A DNA stretch of 64,000 nucleotides. Origin: Candidatus Thalassospirochaeta sargassi. Lineage in GTDB: Bacteria; Spirochaetota; Spirochaetia; UBA9216. This document shows positions 54,872 to 62,294 of this stretch, piece by piece. A model generated the notes under the pieces. It was not told the DNA's origin. It saw only the letters and a program-made list of their open reading frames with translations, and did not search any database. Both the position numbers and the translations under genes were made by a program. How positions within the stretch are numbered: position 1 is the stretch's first letter; each line of letters opens with the position of its first letter. Location: positions 124,001 to 188,000 of the forward strand of contig JAQQAL010000010.1 of the NCBI GenBank assembly GCA_028532855.1. The letters are read 5' to 3'.

Positions 54872-55717
54872 CTATTCAACGGATTGATATGTAGGCCCTG
54901 ATTTAATATTGTCAAAATAGACCATTCCAAGACTGTCAATGTCATTTGATCTATAAAGTCCTATATTGAGATAATTTCCAGCTTTATTAAAGCAATTTCT
55001 TGCAGTATATCTAGATACTCCGGATTCTTCAATTTTGTTTCCATCAAGCCAGAATTCCATAAAACCATTATCAGTGGTTGACCAATATATCCTGCTTTTT
55101 ATATGATGCCATTCCCCTTTTTCTATGGGCATAGCGGCAATATACGAAACATGATTAATTTCAAAGGAATATACCGCAATTATGAATTCTCCATTAATGT
55201 AGTTATATGATAAAGGCGGTGAATGGGCTGGATATGTATTCCATGATTGACCGATTGCAGGATCAGGTTGATCATGAAACTGCCCAATAATCTGAAATCC
55301 ATCACTTTCAACATAGTTATTATCTATTTTAAAGTACCAGGAATAATAGATTTCTTTGCCTTCCTGGGCAGTCGACTTTAACTTGATCTCACTCCTGGCG
55401 GTTTCGCGGCCAGTGTCTGGAGAGAGCCAGTAATCACCATCTGCACCTATATAAAAACGTCCTGAATAATTTCCACCATTAGAAGGGGTATCATTTGAAA
55501 TTTTAAAATGTGGCTCACCATCATATGTAGTTTCGGTGTAGCTTGCTATCCATGGAGAATGATTACTGTCTTCAAAATCCAGATCAATATATACAAGTTC
55601 ACCATAATCATAGGAAACTATATTTGTCTTACAGCTGAAAAAAATAACTACAAGGCATACTACAAGGCATATACAGACTAATCTTAATTTATTGTATTTA
55701 TTAGTATTTTTTTTCAT
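54872..55717 (-). CDS. Lipoprotein with polysaccharide-lyase-like jelly-roll domain
   Basis: 281 residues from ATG 55717, preceded by AAGGAAGTG. Signal peptide with lipobox VIFFSC. The body matches PF14099-like heparin-lyase-type beta jelly rolls (ETARSEIKL, IYYSWYFKIDNN, FQIIGQFHDQPDP, KGEWHHIKSRIYWS, GFMEFWLDGNKI). It probably binds or cleaves an acidic or plant/algal polysaccharide at the surface. The reading frame extends to 55753, but that start would lie in the cassette end. Confidence 0.7.
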   Translation of the reverse strand: MKKNTNKYNKLRLVCICLVVCLVVIFFSCKTNIVSYDYGELVYIDLDFEDSNHSPWIASYTETTYDGEPHFKISNDTPSNGGNYSGRFYIGADGDYWLSPDTGRETARSEIKLKSTAQEGKEIYYSWYFKIDNNYVESDGFQIIGQFHDQPDPAIGQSWNTYPAHSPPLSYNYINGEFIIAVYSFEINHVSYIAAMPIEKGEWHHIKSRIYWSTTDNGFMEFWLDGNKIEESGVSRYTARNCFNKAGNYLNIGLYRSNDIDSLGMVYFDNIKSGPTYQSVE

Positions 55718-55750
55718 ATCACACTTCCTTATCCCAGACTTTTTATTGAA

Positions 55751-55840
55751 CATAACATTTCGGGGTTATATGACGTTTTCTGAAGCAAAATGTGGCGCAG
55801 CCCGAGCCCGAATGGCCGAAGCATATAGCCCCTGTTATGT
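55751..55840 (-). repeat. attC-like site (YefM-YoeB cassette)
   Basis: Left arm ATAACATTTCGGGGTTATAT pairs with right arm ATATAGCCCCTGTTATG; the centre contains CCCGAATGGCCGAAG. The toxin stop is 15 bp away. Confidence 0.7.
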
Positions 55841-55854
55841 GATGATTACTCTGG

Positions 55855-56115
55855 CTACTCATAATGTGTCCACATCCTCAAAACTTTTACAATTTTATCA
55901 TCTTCTAAGACCTGGTATACAATTCGATGCTGGATATTTATTCTACGTGAAAATGAACCTGTTAAATCACCTATCAATTTTTCATAAGGTGGATAATCAC
56001 TAAATGGATCATTTTTAAGAACCTCTAAAACCTTTTCAGCTTTATCTTTTAGATTTGATGATTTTAATTTCCTTGCGTCTTTTTGTGCTTGTTTTGTAAA
56101 TAATAATTTATACAT
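55855..56115 (-). CDS. yoeB: YoeB/Txe-family mRNA interferase toxin
   Basis: 86 residues. RelE-fold toxin with KLIGDLTGSFSRRINIQHRIVYQV and the C-terminal catalytic HYE (THYE), with Arg in RRINIQHR. It cleaves mRNA on the ribosome. The ATG lies at the end of the antitoxin gene (TAA/ATG contact). Toxin-antitoxin pairs are common stabilising cassettes in chromosomal integrons. Confidence 0.92.
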   Translation of the reverse strand: MYKLLFTKQAQKDARKLKSSNLKDKAEKVLEVLKNDPFSDYPPYEKLIGDLTGSFSRRINIQHRIVYQVLEDDKIVKVLRMWTHYE

Positions 56116-56357
56116 TACCAGTCCAATTCGTCTGATAAATCATCAACAGGTGTTTTCATTCCTTCTACTATTGATTCTCGCATCCCAGGAATTGATGAAA
56201 GGTACAATGTTTCTTGAATACTATGCCAATCTTCTTCACCTACTAAGATAGCATTTGATTCTTTTCCAGTTATTTCAACCGGTTCATGGGTTGAATTCAC
56301 TCTCTGTACTAAATTATACAGGTCTTTTCTAGCATTTGTAACATTAATACTACTCAT
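56115..56357 (-). CDS. yefM: YefM/Axe-family antitoxin
   Basis: 80 residues with the Phd/YefM N-terminal fold (INVTNARKDLYNLVQRVNSTHEPVEITGKES) and an acidic C-terminus that wraps the toxin (DDLSDELDW). It binds the operator upstream and neutralises YoeB. GGAGGTG precedes the ATG. Transcribed from inside its own cassette, judging by the operator and a TATATT -10 like box at about 56391-56396. Confidence 0.92.
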   Translation of the reverse strand: MSSINVTNARKDLYNLVQRVNSTHEPVEITGKESNAILVGEEDWHSIQETLYLSSIPGMRESIVEGMKTPVDDLSDELDW

Positions 56358-56367
56358 AACACACCTC

Positions 56368-56385
56368 CGTACGCATACCCGTACG
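56368..56385 (-). promoter_or_regulatory. YefM-type operator
   Basis: Two CGTACG hexamer palindromes 12 bp centre to centre (56368-56373 and 56380-56385) just upstream of the antitoxin ribosome-binding site. This mirrors the paired TGTACA palindromes of the E. coli yefM operator. Confidence 0.65.
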
Positions 56386-56430
56386 TGTTAATATACTCTT
56401 ATTATCATTATAAGTCCAGAGTAAATTTCA

Positions 56431-56574
56431 CATAACGTTCCGCGAATATGCGAATTTGCTTCGGCCCCTTGAGGGCTTGATAAAAGCTGGGAAAAGTATA
56501 ACATACTTTTTTCAGATTTTATCAAAGGCAATTTGGGTGGTGCCGAAGGCGGAACTGCATATGCGCTGTTATGT
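56431..56574 (-). repeat. attC-like site (Nif3 cassette)
   Basis: Left arm ATAACGTTCCGCGAATATGCG pairs with right GCATATGCGCTGTTATG. The 144-bp length comes from an extra inner hairpin (TTTGATAAAA ... TTTTATCAAA). Confidence 0.7.
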
Positions 56575-56643
56575 ACAGTATAATTTACGGGTTCTCCGGT
56601 TACGAAGAATAATTGTACATGAATGTACAATTATTCTTATTTC

Positions 56644-57504
56644 CTATTCGGCATTTAACAAACTAAAATCATCTCTGAATTCAAAATTAACACCAATCTC
56701 TTTAAAAAAATCAATAAACTTAATCATAGCTGGTCTTTCAGTTGCATAATGAGTACCACCAATTAAATTTAACTTAAGAGTTTCATTTAATTCATGAAAC
56801 TTTTTATTTGATTCTTGAATAAAAGGTGCTGCCCATCGATGTTCTACAGTTCCTGAAAGGATCGTGTCACACCCTTTATCATATGCATATTGTAAAATCT
56901 CGGGCTCATCTCCCCCTCCTGCAATGACTGCAATTCTTTCAACAAATTCGATATTCTGCACTTCTGTCAAAAATGGTCTTTCTATTCTATTTTTTGCTAA
57001 ATTAGAAAAGTCCTTAAAGCTTTGTTTTTTTATAGTTCCTATTAAAGCTGTTGGTGCACCGAAATAATCATAAAAATATTCTTCGACATCAATGTCACAA
57101 AGATTAGCGAGACTTACAGATGTTCCGTATTTTCCATGAGTATCAAGAGGTGCGTGTGCTACGTAAATTGAATTGTTTGATGATTCCAATTTCTCTAATA
57201 ATTCAGAACGTATCGGTTGTAAACCTCTTTCATCTTCAAAATAATTAAAATTGTGATGAGTAATTATTAAACAATCCTTTTCATCAGAAATCGCATTTAC
57301 AATTTCTTCAGTAATAAAAACGACTGTATAAACTTTTTCAATTTTAACTGAATTTTTAGAAAAGAGAGCAGTCTTTTTATTTAGGAAATCAGGGTTTATG
57401 AATTTTTTATTTTCATCAGTCACAGCCCATGCGACTAAATCCTCTGAATGTTTTGGAATATTAAATTCTCTATCTAATTTATTTACAATTTCATTTATTT
57501 CCAT
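56644..57504 (-). CDS. Nif3-like dinuclear metal protein (DUF34)
   Basis: 286 residues. Metal-site features LIITHHNFNYF, YVAHAPLDTHGKYGTSVSLA and IAVIAGGGDEPEILQYA, followed by the second half SGTVEHRWA and IGGTHYATERPA, match the NIF3/YbgI family. It probably acts as a metal-dependent hydrolase or metal chaperone; substrate unknown. A conserved hairpin lies in its 5' region at 57526-57551. Unusual as cassette cargo. Confidence 0.8.
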   Translation of the reverse strand: MEINEIVNKLDREFNIPKHSEDLVAWAVTDENKKFINPDFLNKKTALFSKNSVKIEKVYTVVFITEEIVNAISDEKDCLIITHHNFNYFEDERGLQPIRSELLEKLESSNNSIYVAHAPLDTHGKYGTSVSLANLCDIDVEEYFYDYFGAPTALIGTIKKQSFKDFSNLAKNRIERPFLTEVQNIEFVERIAVIAGGGDEPEILQYAYDKGCDTILSGTVEHRWAAPFIQESNKKFHELNETLKLNLIGGTHYATERPAMIKFIDFFKEIGVNFEFRDDFSLLNAE

Positions 57505-57525
57505 TTTATCTCATCTCAATAAAGT

Positions 57526-57551
57526 TTTTCAGGCCATGGACGGCCTGAAAA
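57526..57551 (-). promoter_or_regulatory. Hairpin ahead of the Nif3 gene
   Basis: TTTTCAGGCC-ATGGAC-GGCCTGAAAA, a perfect 10-bp stem. Similar 6-base loops (ACGGAT) occur in hairpins at 58791-58814 and 60957-60974. Confidence 0.5.
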
Positions 57552-57580
57552 CCGATGTCGAACCCGTAAATTATATTGTA

Positions 57581-57678
57581 CATAACGGCCGGCCATATGC
57601 GAAGTTGCCGTCGGGAGCTTGCGACCAGAGGCAATTTGGGTGAAGCCGAAGGCGTAACCTCATATTCCTTGTTATATG
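57581..57678 (-). repeat. attC-like site (cassette lost to IS481)
   Basis: Left arm CATAACGGCCGGCCATATGCG, right arm CATATTCCTTGTTATATG; inner GAAGTTGCC pairs with GGCAATTTGGG. Only about 33 bp of its cassette remain before the IS. Confidence 0.7.
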
Positions 57679-57711
57679 ATGCCCTGCGCCGGCTACAGAA
57701 AAGCCCCGGAG

Positions 57712-58750
57712 TGTGTGACTCACACACATAGTTTCAACTTTTAGTATGTTTCCTCAGTTGAAGATCCAAGTAATAATTCTGTTCCTGAATCCGTTCAGTC
57801 GACTTCAAATAGTTAAACTCAATTTCATCCCAGTATGGTGTTTTCTTTGATCTATCACCGACACGATCAATTGGTGATAATCCATTAAGGGAGCCATGAG
57901 GACGATTCCAGTTGTAATAGTGCTGCCATTCACTCAATAGTTGGTCGATTTCTTCAAGACTCTTATTTTCAAAATCAATTGTGGGATAAAACTCCTGCAA
58001 ATCTGTTTGTTGCGAACGTTCAACTTTTCCATTTAAGTGAGGTGATGCTGGTTTTATCGGTCGAAATTTTATACAATATTCCTGAAGCCTTTCTTGAACC
58101 TTAAATGCGAAAAATTCTTTACCTCGATCAGTTTGAAATCTTTGAATTGGGAATGGCATCTCTTCAATAACACAATCTATAAAATCTAAAGTATTTTTTG
58201 CTGTTCTGCGACTATAAACCCGTAATACACGATATCGAGAGCAATCATCAATTGCAGTGTATTGATAGCAACCGTTTTTTATTTTGCATACATCCATTTG
58301 GACACGTTCTCCAGGAATTGCTTTTTCATAACGTTTATATTTCTTTTCCCTTTTAGGACGTCTCAAAGGTTTCACATCTAATTGAGAAAGTACTTTGTGA
58401 ATAGTTGCCCGAGATAGAGAAATATTGTGCCTTCTTTTAAGTTCAGATTGGATTCTACGATTTCCAAGATTGCTTTTTTTACGCATCGAGGAAATAATTT
58501 CAATAGTCTTTTCAGTTAATTTCTGATTGGGGCTATTCTTCGGACGACGACTGTTAGACTCAAGTCCAGTCACACCATTTTCCTTATACCTAGCAACCCA
58601 TTTTCTTAATGTTGGCCGAGAAATCCCATAACGCCTACAAGTTAAACCAGCATCATTCACTTGAAGATAATACTCTACCCACTGTAATCTTGCTTTCATC
58701 TGTTTATTCATATGCTAATTATAATTGAAAGCATGTCTATGAGTCACACA
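57712..58750 (-). mobile_element. IS481-family insertion sequence, apparently intact
   Basis: 1039 bp with 11-bp inverted ends TGTGTGACTCA. It carries one complete transposase. The flanks (CCGGAG left, CCTTG right) show no duplication, and the body of the next attC is missing, so a deletion accompanied or followed insertion. Confidence 0.85.
57734..58711 (-). CDS. IS481-family transposase
   Basis: 325 residues. An N-terminal helix-turn-helix (YGISRPTLRKWVARY) is followed by HTH_32 and the rve core with all DDE residues: QMDVCKI, FQTDRGKEF and NGKVERSQQTD. It ends in the usual FNRPHG-like YNWNRPHGSLNG. No frameshift, so the element may still be active. Confidence 0.92.
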   Translation of the reverse strand: MNKQMKARLQWVEYYLQVNDAGLTCRRYGISRPTLRKWVARYKENGVTGLESNSRRPKNSPNQKLTEKTIEIISSMRKKSNLGNRRIQSELKRRHNISLSRATIHKVLSQLDVKPLRRPKREKKYKRYEKAIPGERVQMDVCKIKNGCYQYTAIDDCSRYRVLRVYSRRTAKNTLDFIDCVIEEMPFPIQRFQTDRGKEFFAFKVQERLQEYCIKFRPIKPASPHLNGKVERSQQTDLQEFYPTIDFENKSLEEIDQLLSEWQHYYNWNRPHGSLNGLSPIDRVGDRSKKTPYWDEIEFNYLKSTERIQEQNYYLDLQLRKHTKS

Positions 58751-58762
58751 CCTTGTTATACG
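58751..58762 (-). repeat. attC-like site remnant (Mrr cassette)
   Basis: Only the outer CCTTGTTATACG box survives beside the IS481 end; it matches the right end of the intact site at 61006-61150. Confidence 0.6.
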
Positions 58763-58790
58763 ATGAAACGGGATTTTTAAAATAATCAAA

Positions 58791-58814
58791 CTTTCTACCA
58801 CGGATGGTAGAAAG
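58791..58814 (-). terminator. Hairpin after mrr, terminator-like
   Basis: CTTTCTACC-ACGGAT-GGTAGAAAG is a perfect 9-bp stem 10 bp past the mrr stop, followed on the minus strand by TTTGATTATTTT. Confidence 0.5.
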
Positions 58815-59267
58815 TACTAAATAATTAATCTTCTGGGAAATAATCACTATCTATTTTTTTAACCTCATATATTTTTTCAACTGAAACACCAACATTGTAT
58901 TGTATCATCAAAGAAAGTAACTTTTCTTGATTTATTAAGATAATGCTTTTATGAGTTCCGGCTAGTACTTGCTCTGTATTTGTTGGAAAATCTGTTGATG
59001 TTATGAAAACCCCTTTTGTAACACCTCTTAAATCAAGAGAACCTACAAAATCTCTTACCATAGATGCTGACACTTTATTACCACCGGTGAAGCGTTTTGC
59101 CTGAAAATAAATTTTCTCAATACCTAACGCATCTTGGCTAATAAAACCATCTATCCCTCCATCTCCACTTCTTCCAGTAACTTGGCCTTTTCCATATCCC
59201 ATTTTTGATAATAAATCTAAAACTAAAAATTCAAAAAAAGCAGGAGTATTTCTTTCAATTTTATTAA

Positions 59268-60467
59268 GGGCACCTCTAAAAACTACCCGAAAAACCTTCT
59301 GCTATGCTAATTGAAACATAAGCAGCTCTTTTGTCATTGCATCGGTATTCCGATACATCCATCATCCTATAATTTTCCATTATGTAGGGCATATTTGAAT
59401 ATACCTCATCATATTATAAACAAGATTATTTAATCCTATAACAGTTTCCGCTCTTTCCTGACCTATATACCTGATAAAATTCCCCTGCATAGAATTAACC
59501 ATAAATCCAAACACGTGTTCCACTCTCGCTCGTGTCCTGGATTTTTTACGATTCTTTAATATTTGTTTTTCGGTCAATGGATTATTTCGATACCCTTTTT
59601 CATGTATTCGATTTCTTATTTTCAATTCAGACAATATTTCTTTTATCGGTGCTCCAGAGTAAGCACTGTCAGCATATAATTCATGATGCGAATCCGATTC
59701 TTCCAATAACTCTTCTAATACTTGTGAATCATGTAGTTCGGCACTGGTGACTGCATAATTTTTTATTAACTTCGATTTACGGTCAATTTTTATATGATTC
59801 TTATAACCGTAATGCCTTTGGCCGCCCTTCGTCGTCCATCTGGCATTCACATCTTTCTGCCTTAATTTATTATCTGTCCAGTCTTTAGGAACTTCGCCTC
59901 CTTTGATTTCTTTATTTCATCTTTGTTATTTCGCTGCTTTGGCACTTCAACGAATGAAGCATCTACTATCGTTCCGGATTCCAGTAGAATCCCTTCCTTT
60001 ATCAGATAATTCCTGAATTGTTCAAATAATAAATCCAGTTTCTTTGATTCAACGAGCTCTTCTCTGAAATGCCAGATTGTTTTTTCATCGGGCACTTTAT
60101 CATCAAGATTTAATCCAAGAAATCTCATAAACGATAATCGATCCATAATCTGATATTGCATCTGCGAATCTGATAGATTATATATTCTCTGCAGCACCAG
60201 AATCTTAAACATCATTACATAATCAAACGGAGGTCTCCCGCCCGGACCCTTCGCTTCTTTTTTCAGTATCCGGTTTAATTTATGTCGAAAGTTTTCCCAG
60301 GGAATCATTGCATTTAATTTCTGTAAAGGATCACCATGCTGTGATAATTCTGATAATCTTAAATCTTCAGTGAAAAAACCTTTCTGCTTCGACATCTTGT
60401 CCTCCCGTAAGTAAAGCATACCAGATTTTAGAAATATATTAAATTCTCCTAGTTTTTAGAGGTGCCC
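59268..60467 (-). mobile_element. IS5-family insertion sequence inside mrr
   Basis: 1200 bp, perfect 18-bp inverted ends GGGCACCTCTAAAAACTA, flanked by a TTAA duplication (59264-59267 and 60468-60471). The clean duplication indicates a recent insertion. Confidence 0.92.
59380..60419 (-). pseudogene. IS5-family transposase in two frames
   Basis: The first frame (60419-59862) has the DUF772-like N-terminus (SELSQHGDPLQKLNAMIPWE) and GTIVDASFVEVPKQ. The second (59850-59380) has HYGYKNHIKID, ELYADSAYSG and RARVEHVFGFM. The frames meet near 59910, where a -1 shift in AAATCAAAGGAGGCGAAG would restore KGGEVPKDW. No slippery heptamer is evident, so a disabling indel is more likely than programmed frameshifting. 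Confidence 0.75.
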
Positions 60468-60956
60468 TTAAGTAATTCTTCTCCTAAATCAGCATGTATA
60501 ATCCCTATTCCTTTTTCAAGAAGTTCATTCGGTGAAAGATCATCGTTTTGATCTTCAATATTCTCATCTATTATCTCATCAACCTTCTTATTTCTTCTCT
60601 TTCGAAATTCTTGAAACTCCGGAAATCTATTCAAAAATTTAACATTAATTTCCGCGGGATTTTCATTTACTACTGATTTGCCTTTTTCACTTATTTGAAC
60701 ATATCCACGTTTTGGATCTTCAAGCAAACCTGCTTTTTTTAAATATGTTCTAGCCCAACCTACGCGATTATCAATTACATGTTGTTGTCCACTTGGGAGC
60801 ATTTCCACTCTTTCATCTTCTGAAATAGCGAAATGCTCGATCATTCCTTCTATTACATCTTGCATCCGGTTTTGTCCCGAATGGTCATTTAAATATTGAA
60901 GCAGTGGTTTCATAATTGTTTGATAATCTGGAATACTCATTTATTTCCCTTCTTCA

Positions 60957-60974
60957 CTGGCCACGGATGGCCAG
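60957..60974 (-). promoter_or_regulatory. Hairpin in the mrr 5' region
   Basis: CTGGCC-ACGGAT-GGCCAG, a perfect stem 16 bp before the mrr ATG with the same ACGGAT loop as the hairpin after the gene. Confidence 0.45.
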
Positions 60975-61005
60975 CTGTTTTTTTATTTAATCATCCCGTT
61001 TTTTC

Positions 61006-61150
61006 GTATAACGTCCGGGCATATGCGAAGTTGCCAGAAAACAGCGCAATAAATATTAAAAACTCAAAGTACAATTCATTTTATAGAATTGACTTTCTGG
61101 CAATTTGGGCGAAGGCCGAATGGCCGTAGCTGCATATGCCTTGTTATACG
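61006..61150 (-). repeat. attC-like site (ORF-less cassette C1)
   Basis: Left arm CGTATAACGTCCGGGCATATGCG, right arm GCATATGCCTTGTTATACG; GAAGTTGCCAGAAA pairs with TTTCTGGCAATTTGG in the middle. Confidence 0.75.
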
Positions 61151-61433
61151 ATCTTGCTTCTTTGCCATGCCCCAGCCAGACAACTTATTCGGTCATTCAA
61201 ATATGAAACATTATGAAAACCGAGTCGCCCCCAATTCATGCTAATAAGCATGAACGCACTGCTTCTGCGAACAAATCAAACCGCTTTATTTTATTCCACC
61301 ATAACCTGATGGAAAAAGCAACAATAAAAAATTACAGGAATCGAGCAAGATTACCTAGTCAACAAATATAGCCTAATCATTTTCTTAATTCTTTCCGCAC
61401 CTCTTGTCTGGCGCTGGCATGCTTCAAGCATGT
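61151..61433 (-). other. ORF-less cassette C1
   Basis: About 283 bp with no ORF above about 10 codons behind a start on the minus strand. It shares with C2 and C3 a block AATCAANCCGCTTTATTTT (61274-61292) and TTACAGGA 63 bp further, and with C2 also a GTCGCCCC stretch. A non-coding RNA or regulatory cassette is possible. Confidence 0.55.
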
Positions 61434-61521
61434 CGTATAACGTCCTGCGGTTAAGCGAAGTTGCGCATAGCAATTTTGGCAAAGGCCGTATGGCCGTAGC
61501 CGCTTAACCGCTTGTTATACG
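61434..61521 (-). repeat. attC-like site (ORF-less cassette C2)
   Basis: Left arm CGTATAACGTCCTGCGGTTAAGCG, right arm CGCTTAACCGCTTGTTATACG; centre CAATTTTGGCAAAGGCCG. Confidence 0.75.
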
Positions 61522-61802
61522 CCCGTGCTGCTCCGCTATGCTCACAGCCGAACAACTTATTTAGTTGATTGATGACGAAACTGTATGAAAACGGTGTCGC
61601 CCCTACAAAAGCTTAATGACGAACAAATCGTCATTAACGAACAAATCAATCCGCTTTATTTTATTCAAACACGACCTGCAGGAACAAGCAACATAAGGAA
61701 AGTTACAGGACGCAGATAAGATTTGCTAGTTAATAATTACCACCAAACTTCTACTTTCTTACCGCTCCATCAGGTTCGGCGATGGCATGCTTCAAACATG
61801 GC
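61522..61802 (-). other. ORF-less cassette C2
   Basis: About 280 bp, no convincing ORF. It carries the block AATCAATCCGCTTTATTTT (61644-61662) and TTACAGGA 64 bp later, with extra similarity to C1 at AACTTATT, ATGAAAAC and GTCGCCCC. It also holds a direct/inverted GAACAAATC pair around CGTCATTAA. Confidence 0.55.
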
Positions 61803-61966
61803 GTATAACGCCCGCGAATATGCGAAGTTGGAGCGGTTCGGCGCAGCCGATTGACACAGACTTTTGCTTCCGTCATGCCTTAATCTTTACTACCAGCAAA
61901 ATCTGTGACAAAGCTCCAATTTGGGTGAAGGGCGTATGCCCGAAACCGCATATTCGCTTGTTATAT
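61803..61966 (-). repeat. attC-like site (ORF-less cassette C3)
   Basis: Left arm CGTATAACGCCCGCGAATATGCG, right arm CGCATATTCGCTTGTTATATG; GAAGTTGGAGC pairs with GCTCCAATTTGGG; the 164-bp length reflects a long central spacer. Confidence 0.75.
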
Positions 61967-62212
61967 GCCGTACTATCTGCTCTGCCCCAGACCAGCCCTC
62001 TTCAAACTCCTGGTCATGCCTCTTGCCTCTTTTTATCTTCAGCGAAATAATCAATCCGCTTTATTTTCTTCAATAATCACCTACCAGGTTTTTATGTCGG
62101 TGATGAACTACAGGATAAAAAGGAAATATGCTAGTAAATCATACCTCTTAAAACCTTGCCCACCTTCCTTCTTCTCTTCGGCTGGTCCTGTCTTACTTCT
62201 GTATGGCATAAT
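61967..62212 (-). other. ORF-less cassette C3, first in the array
   Basis: About 245 bp. The AATCAATCCGCTTTATTTT block (62049-62067) and CTACAGGA 64 bp later keep the C1/C2 spacing; the GTCGCCCC stretch is absent. No ORF supported. Its start near 62214 (GGCATAATAAC) is inferred from complementarity with its attC end at 61957-61990. Confidence 0.5.
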
Positions 62213-62294
62213 AACTCATATTTATCCTCATGTAATACATGCGCATAACCTGCCACATTATACCATATAGCGAAGGAAATGCACGGGTGTTGTT
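62213..62294 (-). other. Putative attI region
   Basis: The 82 bp between the recombinase stop and the inferred start of the first cassette. It contains GCGCATAAC (62241-62249), which resembles the outer attC boxes. Assigned by position only. Confidence 0.35.

Larger units (their letters stand above)
58825..60940 (-). pseudogene. mrr: Mrr-type restriction endonuclease, split by an IS5-family element
   Basis: The N-terminal part (60940-60468) holds the Mrr_N domain (MIEHFAISEDERVEMLPSGQ). The C-terminal part (59263-58825) holds the nuclease GRSGDGGIDG and YFQAKRF (PD-(D/E)xK). Removing the IS and one TTAA copy gives a continuous 303-codon frame across ELLNKIERNTPAFFEFLV, the usual Mrr length. 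Mrr cuts methylated DNA. The cassette was functional until the insertion. Confidence 0.9.
50776..62294 (-). mobile_element. Integron-like gene-cassette array
   Basis: At least ten co-oriented minus-strand units are separated by imperfect palindromes. On the plus strand these share TAACG at the left, a central CAATTTGGG-type box and GTTAT at the right. Several carry their own ribosome-binding site. The array opens about 80 bp after the stop of the tyrosine recombinase on the same strand. Contents include typical cassette genes (acetyltransferase, toxin-antitoxin, GFA, restriction enzyme) and ORF-less units. Four IS elements (three in the array, one at the distal end) plus a remnant have damaged it. 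Confidence 0.75.

Noticed and set aside
56388-56749. ORFs on both strands across the attC of the Nif3 cassette
   Set aside because: Their codons come mostly from the palindrome and the ends of known genes; no family resemblance.
59862-59930. Programmed frameshift in the IS5-family transposase
   Set aside because: A -1 shift restores the frame, but no slippery heptamer or downstream structure is evident; treated as a mutation.
51487-61966. Repeats as a CRISPR array
   Set aside because: The palindromic units vary from 22 to 164 bp, are 280-1200 bp apart and enclose genes; there are no cas genes.
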